A program made the translations under genes and the position numbers. The notes beneath the pieces are model-generated. The model made no database searches, was not told where the DNA came from, and worked only from the letters and a program-made list of their open reading frames with translations. From positions 16,269,011-16,333,010 of the forward strand of contig NC_135125.1 in the NCBI RefSeq assembly GCF_050908995.1: a DNA stretch of 64,000 nt. The letters run 5' to 3'. Positions 13,801 through 26,700 of the stretch are shown in pieces; position 1 is the first letter of the stretch, and each line of letters begins with the position of its first letter. The stretch is from Andrena cerasifolii (Eukaryota; Arthropoda; Insecta; Hymenoptera; Andrenidae).

Positions 13801-14127
13801 ATTTCGATCGGTTCCATTGGTTTCTCATTATTCGAAATACTTTTCTTTTAGGAAACCACTCATTTATGGGGGAAGGAACTTGTAATATTCGTGGAATTGT
13901 ACGGAATATACCTGCCGAGGAAACACGATATTATCATAACCAAACCACTGGTTGGAAAACTGGATACGCCAGCTACTCCAAATGACAAGGTGTCATTAGA
14001 CACTATTGATACTTTGCTAACGTCTAAGACGAATTGATACAACCTAGTCAAAGGGGATTAACTTACAAGCTGGCTCGCGTTACGGCCACCGGGAATCAAA
14101 AGGTCCTTAGGAACACTTCAAGCGCTC

Positions 14128-14567
14128 TGGCAAGGGAAGATCCCGAACCCGAAAATTCAAAAAATCCTGAAACTTCGTGAATATGTAGGTGATTTCCTCC
14201 TGATTACAACGCAATTTTTGTTTGCTGCCCAAATTCACTCGAAGGGGGTGAAATTAACCCTCGAAAATTCGGCTATTTTCCGATTTTCTGTCATAACTCG
14301 CGAAATGTAAGAGATAGAAAAAAAGTTTCGACACAAAAGTTACTTCTTTTAATTAGATCTATCATTTGGTAAAAGAAAATATTTTACAGTTCACGAGTTA
14401 TAACAGAAAATCGGAAAATAACTGGATTTTCAGGGGTCAATTACATCCCCTTAGAGTGAATTTGGGCAGCAAATAAAAATTCCGTTGTAATCAGGGGGAA
14501 ATTTCCTACATATTCACGAAGTTTCAGAATTTTTTGGAATTTCCGGGTTCGGGATGTTCCCTTGTGA
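14128..14567. mobile_element. MITE family A, copy 3, the longest
   Basis: The element at 14131-14564 starts CAAGGGAAGATCCCGAACCC and ends with the inverted GGGTTCGGGATGTTCCCTTG. Flanks are TGG on the left and TGA on the right, a duplication with one mismatch. This copy keeps both inner arms (the GCCCAAATTCACTC block and its complement), so it is the best template for a family consensus. Confidence 0.75.
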
Positions 14568-15347
14568 GTGGATTACCAAAGGATTTCCAAAGTGCCAATG
14601 GATGGCTGATAGGATAAATAAAGTATTAAAAGCCGGGCTTTGTGTTTCCCGTTGCGCAGCGAAGTTTCTACTCGATCCCGAAGTATTAAGCTTTTTTCCA
14701 ACCGTCCGAAGTAATTCGGTCGATTGGGGAATGGAGGAAAGAAGTGGATCAATCGGTAGAGCGATTCAAGAGGGGAAAAAAATAAGGTGAAACACTGTTT
14801 TAGAAAGTGATTACGAGAGTCGCTTGACGTAGTTTCACGTACGCTGGACGACTCGATAAGGAGCCCCCGCCGTTATCATTTATCACTGACCTCGTGCGGT
14901 CACGCCTCTTCGATAACAAGAAAGAATCGCACCGATCCCTGTGCGTCTTCACCCTTTATTTCTATTCGGTTAGTGCATCGGCCAACTCGAGCACTTTTAT
15001 TAACCTCAAGGAGAAATTCATTCCCCCCCCCCCAGAACAAATTGAGCGCGCCTTTTATTCCTGCAATGTTCCGCTACAAATTTCAATCCCGTTTCTACGG
15101 TTTGCCGTTCTTCTCAGACACTTCTTTTCTTTCCGCCACATTCTCCTAAAAACAGAAGGAGCCAATTGCAAAGGCGGCTACTTTTAGAGTGCACCCAGAT
15201 AACGACCGTCCGGAAGTGTGGTAGCAACGGAAACTGGTTCGCTGGGAGGCCACTAATTCCTCGAAATCGAAGAAACCACCTCCTTGCCTCCGAATTGCTG
15301 TGGCGGTTCAGAAAGTTTTACGACAATGCCCCTGGCTACGCTGCAAC

Positions 15348-15505
15348 TAGGGAATACAATCCTGGGATACGGTATTCCGCGATCCCGGCTGTTTTTTGGA
15401 TTCTAAAAATCCCCAGATTTGATGTAAATAATCCCGAGCGTGTGGGGATTTTTTAAAAATGTGAATTACTTTATGAACACCTAAAAAATATAAAAATAAA
15501 CGGAA
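15348..15505. mobile_element. MITE family B, truncated copy
   Basis: TA followed by GGGAATACAATCC at 15350, then CCCGGCTGTTTTTTGGATTC, then sequence collinear with the reverse complement of the intact copy at 56660-56842 through an AAAAATATAAAAAT stretch near 15500. The second inverted terminus is missing, and an extra ACGGTATTCCGCG segment sits in the left arm. It is a decayed half-element. Confidence 0.65.
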
Positions 15506-17617
15506 TAATTAAACGTAGTCATTTCATAATAATAAGGACAATAATAATAATAATGATTATTATTAAGTCGCATATAACTAACTAAACTACATTTATTTTT
15601 ACAATGATATTCTCACTTTCCACATTCTATTTCGAAATCGCAACTTGTCTGAACAAGTAAACTCGAAACATTGTAGAATATGTACTTTGGGTGCTTCGCT
15701 GTTTCTTCGTTCGCATTTCCAAAAAGTCCTCATCATTATGAAGAACCATAGTTTACCGATATTATCTACTTATCGGGTCATTCCACGCGAAGTCGGACAC
15801 TTTTCGGAGTAACATTTTGGATTTTGGTGCAACTTGGATATGCTGTAGTCTTTAGGGGTATATAAACATATTCTCGAAGGATTTTTCGAAATGTCAAAAA
15901 TTGTGGATGTTACAGCTCTTTGAAATATAGTGTTTACTATTTTTCCAAAAATTATAACTGTTGAACTAGTAAACTGATAAAAATCACCTTTTCGGTGCTT
16001 ACAGTGCAGATATAAGAGTAGCTAATAAAAATTATTTCACTTAATAAAAACGAATATTTGTCCCTTTATTTAGTAATTGGTCTAAACAAATGGAATTTTA
16101 TAGTTGAAGGCACCTTTTTAAAAATTTGGAAAAAATAGGAGGATAAAGCCCTGTTTTTCCTCTTTATGGACATGTTTTGAAAAAGGTGGACGTTTTAAAA
16201 TTGGCCAAATGAAAATTAATTGAACGTAACGCTGCGTCAAATCACACCGGCTCGACGAGTACCGCACGGCCCGAGCGAGACCACAAAAATCCCGCAACCC
16301 CGGGATCGTAAACAATGACCCGCGGATTGTATTCCCTAGCTGCGACCCGCCGGTTCCTCGACCGTTCGCGGCTAGAAATTCGGCGTCGGTCGATAAATCG
16401 CCGACGTTGTTGCCTGGTCTGTTCGCGAACGGTAAAATCGTTCCACGTCCTAAGGGCTGGAAGGTCGAGAAGGATGCCCCTAATTGACCTAACCTTTCGA
16501 CGCTACTATATCAGCAGCCTACTACACCTAAAGTGCACGGCGACCTCTGGGCCGGAGGGGAGGAACGCGGCGTCGCCCGTCAGCGTGGGCCAACAAAGGA
16601 TCGGCGTCGCAGAGCACGGCGGAACGATTTCGCCCGTAGACGCCGCCGTTTCAATTGAACGGCATGCAGGCAACGTGGCCGTTGGTCACTGCGAAATAGA
16701 GAACGACGTGTGAAATGGGTATCGTGATGTACCGACCGGATGCCGCTTCCTGCTTACCACGTCTGCGCATCATTGTAACGCGCGCCGTACCTAGCGATGG
16801 GAATAAGACGATCCAAGGCACCTAAGTTGACCCTTGGCGCGCAGTATCGACTGGTCAACGCTAAGCCTGCAAATATTCCCCAAATGCCAGGCCCCGGGAC
16901 ATCCCGCGAGCTTCGGACGGTTCAAGTTCCGCTCCACTTGGATTGAATTTTTCCCGCGTCGATTAGAGTCATCCGGAACTCTGCTGGTAAGGAGGGAAAC
17001 AGGAGAGGGAGGAAGGAGGAAGGGGCTGGTAAACGGTGCAGGAAGTGACGAGGTTCGAGTTTCATGATAAGTGACTTTCGATCGGTCTCTGTCGACCAAG
17101 CAGCGACTCTCTCCTCTCCTCCTTTTTCTCCCTCCGCGCCGTCTGGCTCTCCAGCAAACGGTGAACCGCGTTATCACAACTATGCCAAAAATGCCAGCCG
17201 ACGAGAGAGGCCTTTCTAAAGAGCCGTGGAATGCGGCGCTCGAAAGTCCTGGAAATCGCCCCCTGCCCTGCGATTGCGACAGATGCAGCGGCCGAGAAAG
17301 TCCTTCGCGCGAGATCGCGGCGGTTTTATTTTTGGCATCGCTCGCCTGCAATCAGTCATCCCCGCGGCAAGGCGATCCTTTGATTAGTGGATACAAATGT
17401 CCTTTCCCTCTGACGATCTTGTGAATAGAGTACAACGCGGTGTTACTCTATTCACAAGATGGGGAGACGCGTCTCTTTGGGAGTCCGTCATCAGGTGAGC
17501 GCCTTCAGTAGAGGCTTTGCGAATTTACTTGAGATTAAAAGGGCCAATTTTTGTTGTCACGCGCCTGACACTTAATTTCTGCGTCTACTTATCGGTTCAG
17601 GGATGTGAAAATACTAA

Positions 17618-18729
17618 TTAAGGGGTCATTCTGGTAATCAAGCCGCTAAATTCGACAACATTCAGGTTTTTTCTTCTCACAACGAGAGTATTTTAGGTGT
17701 CCGCCTCCGATCATTTTGATTTTTGGATATGTTACAGAGGACCGAAAAATAAGAAATACGTGTTTTTTTATTTTTCCCCGTTTTCATATTTTGGGGGGTG
17801 AAAACTGCGTTCAAAGTTAGGGTTGAAAAATCATTTTTGTGGAATATCTCGAGAACTATTAGAGATAGGGGAATAGTGTCAATGGACGAATTTTGTGTCC
17901 ATGTATGCGAAATATGACTGACTCACCAGATTTTCAAAAATCCACAAAAATGATTTTTCAACCCTAACTTTGAACGCAGTTTCACCCCCCAAATATGAAA
18001 ACGGGGAAAACATATCCAAAAATCAAAATGATCGAAGGCGGACACCTAAAATACTCTCCTTGTCAGTGAATACAATGAATAACAATGTCAAACTTTCTTT
18101 CATTTATTAAGCTACTTATAATGTTTACGGAACAATTTTTTAAATACACTTTTAATTGTGTTTATTCAATGTAATCTGGAGTTCAAAATCGCGCCTTTGA
18201 AAAGACGGCGGGAGTGATTTCAGCTGACAGACTCATCTGAAACAAAAAAACCAAGCTGATTCTTAATCATTATGAGTACCGCTATCGCAGGTGCCAGAAT
18301 TAACCACGTAAGTCAAAATTTAACAAAATTGCGCGCATTCAAACTTCAAGTAATAATGGAAAATTTCGATACTTGAAGTTTGAATGCGCGCAATTTTGTT
18401 AAATTTTGACTTACGTGGCTAATTCTGGCACCTGCGATAGCGGTACTCATAATGATTAAGAATCAGCTTGTTTTTTTTTTTGTTTCAGATGAGTCTGTGA
18501 GCTTAAATCACTCCCGCCAGGGTGGTATTTCTTTTCAAAGGCGCGATTTTGAACCCCAGATAACATTGAAAAAACACAATTAAAAGTGTATTTAAAAAAT
18601 TGTTCCGTAAACATTACAAGTAGCTTAATAAATGAAAAAAGTTTGACATTGTTATTCATTATATTAACTGAGAAAAAAACCCTGAATGTTGTGGAATTTA
18701 ACGGCGTGATTACCAGAATGATCTCTTAA
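17618..18729. mobile_element. TTAA-flanked foldback element, interrupted by a second MITE
   Basis: The outer termini are TCATTCTGGTAATCA at about 17626 and TGATTACCAGAATGA ending at about 18720, each directly beside TTAA (17618-17621 and 18726-18729). The arms continue inward through ATTCAGGTTTTTT and AATGAATAACAATGTCAAAC to a turn near 18360, with blocks such as GCGCGCATTCAAACTT mirrored on each side. The left arm is split by the 383-bp element at 17680-18062. TTAA flanks are typical of piggyBac and Kolobok elements; no transposase is present. Confidence 0.75.
17677..18065. mobile_element. MITE inserted into the older foldback, with TCA duplication
   Basis: The element at 17680-18062 begins CAACGAGAGTATTTTAGG and ends CCTAAAATACTCTCCTTG, and is flanked by TCA at 17677-17679 and 18063-18065. 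Removing it joins the left arm of the surrounding foldback into sequence that matches that foldback's right arm. The CAA start and TNA duplication match family A, although the interior differs. Confidence 0.75.
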
Positions 18730-20724
18730 GTTAACTAGCGGGTTGGTACAACATGTTGTGCCTACGCATTAGTTATGTTAATTAATTACAATTCATCATG
18801 AAATCCACCACCCACGCAGCAGTTAATTTTGAAAGCCTGTTCCGAAGCATCAGTTCGCTGTAAAATCGAGCTATCGGGTACCGTGTCACTACATAATCAT
18901 ATTCCTACACTTCCGTTATACTACCCCTCGCAGAGTGACGCTACCGCGTTGGCCCAGACCGTGACCTAAACCGATCGCACAGTCCGCATTTGTTGCGGCT
19001 TGCGCTTGTGGGCCGAATCTTCAGATCTCCTAATTTCGCATATTTCGACCGAGCTATTTATCGCATTTTAATATTCCCTTTCTACGATAAAGCACCCTCA
19101 ACCCTAGGCTCGTATCATTTATGATTCACGGAGAGCACAACTCGAAATAGATAAAAGTAATGAATCACTCGGAACAAAACAGCAGGCGTCATCGCGAATA
19201 AACAAGTGAACAGGACAGATAATTTGGTCGGCGCTTGGTGGTCAGTACGCTGGCAGCAGGGGAGATGTTTTTTTATATTTGAGGGATTATCGAATCTCGC
19301 TGTGGGTAATCGCGAACGGTGACCTTATGCTCGATGTAAAATAAATATGGCATAGTAATTTCACGATTACGCGATTACTTTGCTTCGGTGGGATTTAATG
19401 TTTGACGAAGATCTTTACGAATCGGCCGCTTCGGCGAAATCTGCCACAAAAGAGGCGTCCATTATCTTATCGTTGCACCCGTAATCGTAATAACCTTTTC
19501 GGGTGGACGCCGAGGGAACGAAAGGCAGATGCAAAAAGCTTCTCTCTGCTCATCTATTAATAATTATCTGCATTACGCGGTGCTCGAGCGTGACAGATAA
19601 AAGCTGAAGCTACACTGCATCTATATTATAATCTGTTCACAGGAGCGTGCGCACGACGATAGCTATGATAAGTCCCGTGGCGTGATGCGTCATTTAAATA
19701 GGAAGAGAGTTGAAACGGGCTTGAGGAACAAGTTACTTAACCGTGTCGCTTTTATTATCTGGCGAAGGCGAATCGACCCGATCAAGGTGTAACTTTTGAT
19801 AACGGGAACACTCGATACGCGGTGAATACTAAATCGATCTAAAAACAAGCAATTCCTTCTAAAAGGAACGCGCTGTACCAGCGCACGAGGAACGGTCGAG
19901 CGAACCGTTCATTCGCAGAATTTTTATTCCAGCCGAACGGCTTAACACTCGATTAAGTGTTTCGACCTTAAGCGGTCTTATTCGTCAACTGTCCAAACGT
20001 CTGGCAACATCTGTGAAAATCATCGGTGTACCTTAGCCTCGAACTTTCTGTTCGACAGAGAAGGAATTTTAATGATAATCCCGCCACCGAGGCTCGGTTA
20101 ACGAATCAGGATTTTTTTCTCTTTTTCTTCAAACAAATTTATTTTTATCCTCCAAGTGTAACAAGTGAAACTTACGTACATTAATGGCCCATGCAAGGGG
20201 GCATTTAGGTTCACTCGTTATATCGAACATCTCGAGCGAACTTCCAGTTACCGCCGCACATCGCAATTAAGGCCTATTTGCATCTATGTACGAAGAAATT
20301 TATCTGGCAACAGACCAGCCGATTGTGCCCGCTGCAAGCACGGACTTAGCCTCTGCGATGTCTTTACTAAGGACATTAACTGACCCGAATTTGCCGTGCA
20401 AATGACTCTAATTAGGAAGCCGTAACGTTACCAGCGAGAGCGCCGTCCGATTTCAGGCTTCATACCTCCAAATTGCTCCGAAGCCGCATAGTAAATACAT
20501 TCGCAATCACAATTCCATTGCCCTCCGACGTTATTGCACTCTCACTGCGCTCGTTTTCTTTTCCAGAATTCCCAACGCCATCAACACCTCGCCCTACGTA
20601 ACATTAAGAAACGTCACGCCTCGCGTGACTGCGCTTCCAATTAACATTATCGCACACGATACCCTCTTAATGCGATACCAAACGCGCGGTACCTACTAGA
20701 ATCTCCATGTCTCACGTTCCAATC

Positions 20725-21244
20725 TAAGGTGAATGTCTCAATTTCTGCTCGTGTCCGCATTTCTGCTCATTTCGTATTTTTCTTATTATTATAAACGCCA
20801 CGTTTCTACTGTAGCTGCAACAAAATAATTCTAAATTATTTGAACATCTACGCGAGTGCAGTAAAATTAAACTATTAGTATCCGATAATTGGGCAGAAAA
20901 TAGATTTTGCAGTAAAAGTTCTTATTTATTAACAAAAACAGATACCTTATTGTGCTCTGGATGTAGATTTTGTACTGTTCTTGATTATTTTAACTAGAAA
21001 ACAGGTGATTAGGTTTAGGGTCAAGTGAATCACCGTCGTGCCCGAATTTCTACTCACCGAAATTCAATATATGCTGTAACCTCTATTTCTGTTCGAAGGC
21101 ATTTTATTTTATGCTTTACTCTTGTGTTACGAAACATCTCCATAAAAGATGTAACTTATTTTAACCTGAAAATGCAACATATTACGCGAGCAGAGATACG
21201 TACATCGCTATTTTTCGTGAGCAGAAATTGGGACATTCACCTTA
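20725..21244. mobile_element. TA-flanked MITE just upstream of a shep exon
   Basis: AGGTGAATGTCTCAATTTCT at 20727 recurs inverted as AGAAATTGGGACATTCACCT ending at 21242, with TA on both outer sides (20725-20726, 21243-21244). The TA flanks suggest a Tc1/mariner-type origin. The right end is only about 95 bp from the acceptor of the shep exon at 21339, so it may overlap that intron's branch-point region. There is no coding capacity. Confidence 0.7.
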
Positions 21245-21338
21245 TCTTCCGCGAGGAGTCACCTGCCGTTCCGTGGCTCCGCGAATGGGATGTCGATTAA
21301 TTCGAGACCACTGACCAGTTTCTTCTGCTGTATTTCAG

Positions 21339-23658
21339 GGTACGAACGGTCCGAGACCGACGTACGTGGGTGCTAACAATGGTAACGCCGGTGGCGCCGG
21401 GGGCGGTGGCGGGGGTAGCGGCGCGACGGGCGGCAGCGTCGGCGTTGGTCCTGCAAGCGGTGGAGGTGGAGGTGGGGGCGGTGGTGGTGGGCACGGGCTG
21501 AAGGGGAACACAGGCGGCGGTCCACGAGGCGGGAACCCGGTGCAGTATCGTGCGAGCGGTGCCGCGGCTTGGGGCGCTGCGCCGCCCTCTCACGCGGCTG
21601 CGGCTGCGGCGGCTGCTGCTGCTGCCTACCCGCCGTACACGCGATACCCCAGCGCAGCGGCCGCAGCTGCGGCGGCCGGCCAGATGCCCGTCGGTGCACA
21701 GCAACTACCGCCTACGGCGAATCCTTACGCCACAGCCACCTACGCACAGCACGCGTCGGTAAGTCTATACGTGCCTCTACTGCTCTCTTATGTTCCGCTC
21801 CTGGCAGACTCTCTCGGGGAAGCTTCGTCAATCGTTGAGGAGAATCCACGGGCCTTCGATCGGGTCGCGCCTCCGACTGCAACGTATGCATGGTTGCCGG
21901 CTGCAGAGGGGTTTGTTGCGCGAGCATTGTTTACAGTACCTAGAAGGGACATAGCCAGTTTACAGCTTTCAGGCTTCGGAACAAGAGGCCTGGAAATCTT
22001 ACCACCCGAGAAAACTGACAAACCTCTTGTCCCGAAACCTCAAACCTGTAAACCTTGCTATATCTTCTAGGCTATCTATTGATTCTCTTTGGGGTATGGT
22101 GCGTATACTTTCGTGGGGTCACCTGTAAAGGTGCTTGGAACATAAGCGAGTGCTTTCTTATGTATACGTACCTTGTTATTGGGACAGGGAATTAGAATTT
22201 CGTAACGGTCAGTGGAAAATTCTAGACTTCGCGTAGCGAAAGGGTTCACAGCTTTATGAACCGGGTGGGGCCATGACAACGCGGCATTAGTGCTCCTTGC
22301 ACGATGCGCTATCTTACCGACGTTCTTCCACTCGAGCTTTCAAGGATGATTCGGCTTCTCCCCGATTGGTAAAGAGATTGTCGATCGATCTTTCGAAATA
22401 TGTTTGTTTTCTTTTTGTTACGGAACCAGAGCTACTTTGCGGTCTATTTAGTTGTGCTCTTTGTTGTCTGGACTGACCGGCACTCCGGCAAAGTAGATTA
22501 TATCGAGTACCTGACCCAGGCCTTTCGTGACGCATGCATATAGTTGCCTTAGATGTTTCAACGCGCGTCTCCTTTCTCGGTATAACGAGCTAGATTGATT
22601 TTTGGTCGTACACTGATACTTTAATAAATAGAAATTGTGAATTTCATGGCGATCTTAAACTACCCAGCTAATCAACTGTGAGAGAAAATTCAGTATTCAA
22701 ATTTCAATCGTTTACTGTCGTAGCGATTTCGCCAGGATTATTTTCTATCTCATTAGTCACGAGGCGTGGTATGGTATATAATTTTATATAATATCTTGCC
22801 TGATGCATTGCAGTATGGTGGACAACGGGTGCCTACAGCCTCCTCTCCAGCTAACACTAATAGTAGCTCGAGCAGCGCTACTGGTAGTCAAAGTGGAACA
22901 ATGAGCACAAGCCTTAGCAATAATGCTATACAAGGACAGCAGACAGAACAACTGTCGAAAACAAATTTGTACATCCGTGGCCTCAACCAAAATACAACTG
23001 ATAAGGACCTTGTTAACATGTGTTCTCAGTAAGTTGTTTGTGTAATTTAACGAATGCCAAAAGTCTGTAGCGAACTAATAGTTAAATAGCGTGGTAACGG
23101 TGTAGTTTTAACATTCCCGATGGGATCCGAGTGGCGTTGGAACCTGCTTTGTCACGCGGGGAGTGCGTCGTTTCTAATGCACTGTGTTTTTGCAGATATG
23201 GAACTATTACTTCTACAAAGGCAATTTTGGACAAAAACACGAATAAATGTAAAGGTACTACGTTAAACTTTATAACATTATTTGCTTCGCGATTTTGAAG
23301 CGCTTAGCGTAAGATACAAGCATCACTGTCGAAAGTAGCAATTTCGTCGACGTTGCCTTGCACTTAAACATTTAGAATATCTATACGGGGTAATCGTTAT
23401 TCTTTATTCATCTGTATTGTAATTGTGTGTTACAGGTTATGGATTTGTAGACTTTGAGTCACCAGTGGCGGCAGAGGGTGCTGTGAAAGCACTGGTCGCC
23501 AAGGGCATCCAAGCGCAGATGGCGAAAGTGGGTATCTGGTTGCTCCGTAGACTGCCCAGTGTACGTTGGTTGTGCATGCAAGTACAGTAATACCAGAGTA
23601 ACAGTAAACCTTTCTTCTCTTTCTCTTTCTCTTTCTATCTTTCCCTTTCTCTCTGTCT

Positions 23659-23716
<58 letters not shown>

Positions 23717-26700
23717 GCTCGCTCTCTCCTTTCATTTTTGTTTCTTCCTTCTCTGTTGTTCTCTCTTTCAATCTCTTGTCCCATTCTGTGTCCATCTGTG
23801 ATCCTCCTGTTTTCGCATATTTTCACATACCTATTACACTCCCATTGATACATAACTGTTAAATGCCATTAATTTGAGAAAAGTTCTTATTCCAGTACTA
23901 CTGTGACAAACATGTATACACAGTACCTTGATATATTGTTTGTATCATATAAAATTGGATGAAAAAAGTATTGAAATTTGAATCACAGTGTGGGTGCCAT
24001 GGTCGTCTTTTATAATCCTTTGCATAGTTATCAAAGAGTGATTTCCGAAACTTGCTACTCGTGTCTTTTTATGTACGTTGAGTTAAATTTTATTATCACA
24101 TCTCTGCGCAAGGATAATGGTAATAATAATTTATAGTATTTTATCGGAATTTAGTGTGAAATGTTAGCGAGTTTTCGTTCCTATTTTACATTGTTCCATT
24201 ATATATGTTAGCCTGAGTTTATAGCTTATTTTTTAAAGAAGATAATTTTATAAAATACTATTCGATACTGCCATAAGGAGATCTGTGAAGAAATTTCTTA
24301 AGCTACTCAGATTCTATTACAATTATCAAAAGACAAGCATGGCATCATTTTCATGGCATCATTGCTCTGCTCTTCAGCCCCTCTAGACACGCTTAGAATT
24401 TACGTCTTGACAAGAACTATTTAGTACTTTACAAACCATTGCGTCATGTAGGAAAACTATTTTTTAGTATAGTGATATCAGATTGGAGCAAGATTACAAG
24501 TGTTGTAAAGAGTATTTAAAAGATTGGAAGTATCTAAATGTAACGACAAGTGAGAAAGGCAAACTATTAGCGAAATAAGATAGTGTAAACTTGCGTATCC
24601 TTCGGGTGTGTATTTATTATTCTCTGAGCAAAAGAGAGTACATACTGCTACTAGAGGGGTGGTATCAGATACGAACTATATTTTCATTGGTAACGAAAAT
24701 TCCGGAAAGTTCATATAAAACATTCTGAGAACTAAGTTAACTTTCATGGCTAAGCATTCAGTTGGATGATGTATGTCTTTACCGTGTAGGGAAACAGTTG
24801 TTTCGTTATCAGTGAAAATATAGTAGCAGGCAATTATGCGCACATCGAGGTAAGGAAAACATTGCTCTTCCTATCGAAACCTGTCTCACTTGTCTGAAAA
24901 TCTCTAGTATTCACCAGTTCTATCTGTCATTCTGTCTTACATACCTACCAAACTATCGATGCTTGTTGCTGTACCTCGGCCACAAAATTGCTGATACTGC
25001 TGTGTCAACACATTTATAATTCATGTCTGAAAACTGCATTCGTTTCAGCACTAATTCAAGCCTCCAGCAAATATCTAATGTGCTCAAATATCTGTGTTTT
25101 AGTCCTACATAAAAGAATAGTTTCACTGTAATAGTAAACAGACTTCTAAACTTCTTTAGATCGCTCTATTAAGATAGATTGCTTTCAAGTACAACAGTAT
25201 GTACGCGTGATACTAGTAGTTGCGATATTCGATCGCAGACACGATATAGTACATCTTATTCAATTTTCAGTGCAATTTATCGGAGACACCTTTCTGTACT
25301 CCTAATCTATGATACGGAATTATCAGAAACGATGGCTTACATTCATTTAGTTTTCCATTCCTGTTGGTCATATTTATTTTTTACCTACATGCGCAGATTT
25401 CTGAATGGAAATCATTGGCTCCTGCCTATGTTTATTGTCCAAACGAAAGAAACAAAAAAAAACTAACTTGGAATGGTTCTTCTAATCTGGCCGCGGTAAA
25501 AGCACGGGGTGCCATCAGCAGCTGTGATGATGTCAGTCGCATGTGATATGATTACAACTAAATAATGTACCCGTCATTAACTGTGCTCAGGGTACATGGT
25601 ACTTACTTACCAGTTAGTGGTGCTATGTGAAGATCAGGTGCTATCTTACTCCCGGGGTGTTGGTTGGCTCTGATTGACACACTTGGCTTAAATAATAAAG
25701 TTTAACCAGCACACCAAACGAATTTGGATGTGTATTTGGGAATCTTTGAAAGTTTTTAATTTTGCAATGATTTAGCACTCTAGCTGTAGAAGTAAAACAT
25801 AATCGAACACTCCATTTGGTATTATTACTTTACAATTCTTGTAATGTACTTAATCGCATATGATTTATAGAGAGGTGTACGAGATGCTATGAGAAAAAAA
25901 TCCCTTATACACATTCGCACTTGATCGAGATGTACATCATTTTATTGAGATACAGAAATTTATTAAGATATATTATGGTTTTACAATAAATAAATATGTA
26001 TACGTACATGGGCATATATGTATATGATATTTAGTACGAATACATATACATATATTTATATATATATATATAATGCCATCAGCTTGGCTTATATCATAAT
26101 ATTTTCATTATTTATTTTTTTGTTTTAATGCATTCGCAAGATTGAAGTAAATTGTCGTAAAGTATAAGTATATTCAAGTAACTGTAGAGTTGATTGATTT
26201 TTTGAGAGAAGTGGTGGATCTCAAAATATGCTTGAGGGTGCATAGACATTGAACTCAAGTTAGAGTTAAGTTTAATGTACATATATCTTTTCCTTTTTGG
26301 TTCTCTGCGTATGAAAATCATAAGCGAAAGAAACTTAAGCATGAACACATGTATATGTATGTGCATATATCTTACATACAATGTGTCTTCTGCTGTATTG
26401 TGACGATTTGTAATTTGGCTCACTTTCATTTCTGTCTCATGATGTAACTGTATATATGTGAACATGCCTGTGCTTTTTATCATGCTTGTCTCCAACAACG
26501 TGTCATATGTGATTGGAAATATATTACTGCTTTGAATGGTTATTCTTGATATTGTCTAGTGAGAAGCAATTAGTTGGATTGCATTACTTACTTGTTATCT
26601 GTGATGTAAGCATATATAATCGTTGGAATAAAACTTACAGAAAATTGTAGAGAAGCAGTACAAATGAAAAGAATTGTGTATGTTGTTCACTAAATTTTAC

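Larger units (their letters stand above)
1..20724. other. Non-coding region, probable shep intron or 5' flank
   Basis: No exon with both splice sites and recognisable protein content could be supported on either strand over about 21 kb. The open frames are short, compositionally unremarkable and not conserved in any family I know. Because the shep exon at 21339 starts with an acceptor site in phase 0, at least one upstream shep exon must exist, so this stretch is most simply shep intron. It holds several foldback or MITE-like elements, a SINE and a telomere-like motif, listed separately. Between them I see only unique-looking sequence with swings between GC-rich parts (for example 5.2-5.8 kb and 16.3-17.4 kb) and AT-rich parts. 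A promoter or small RNA could be hidden here; I cannot see one. Confidence 0.6.

Noticed and set aside
15778..16230. Possible transposon end at GGGTCATTCCACGCGAAGTC
   Set aside because: It resembles transposon ends, but no partner terminus or duplication was found in the window, so it is not annotated.
21297..21704. Arg-rich antisense frames opposite the shep exon
   Set aside because: They are shadows of the GC-rich Gly/Ala coding sequence, with no start context or conservation.
21759..22070. Open frame continuing past the shep Ala-rich exon
   Set aside because: A strong donor GTAAGT follows the codon at 21758, and the next exon at 22814 resumes the conserved YGGQRVPTASSP sequence in phase. 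The continuation is intron.
23559..23853. Ser/Leu- and Arg/Glu-rich frames around the CT tract
   Set aside because: Products of the CT dinucleotide repeat; all frames through it stay open by composition.
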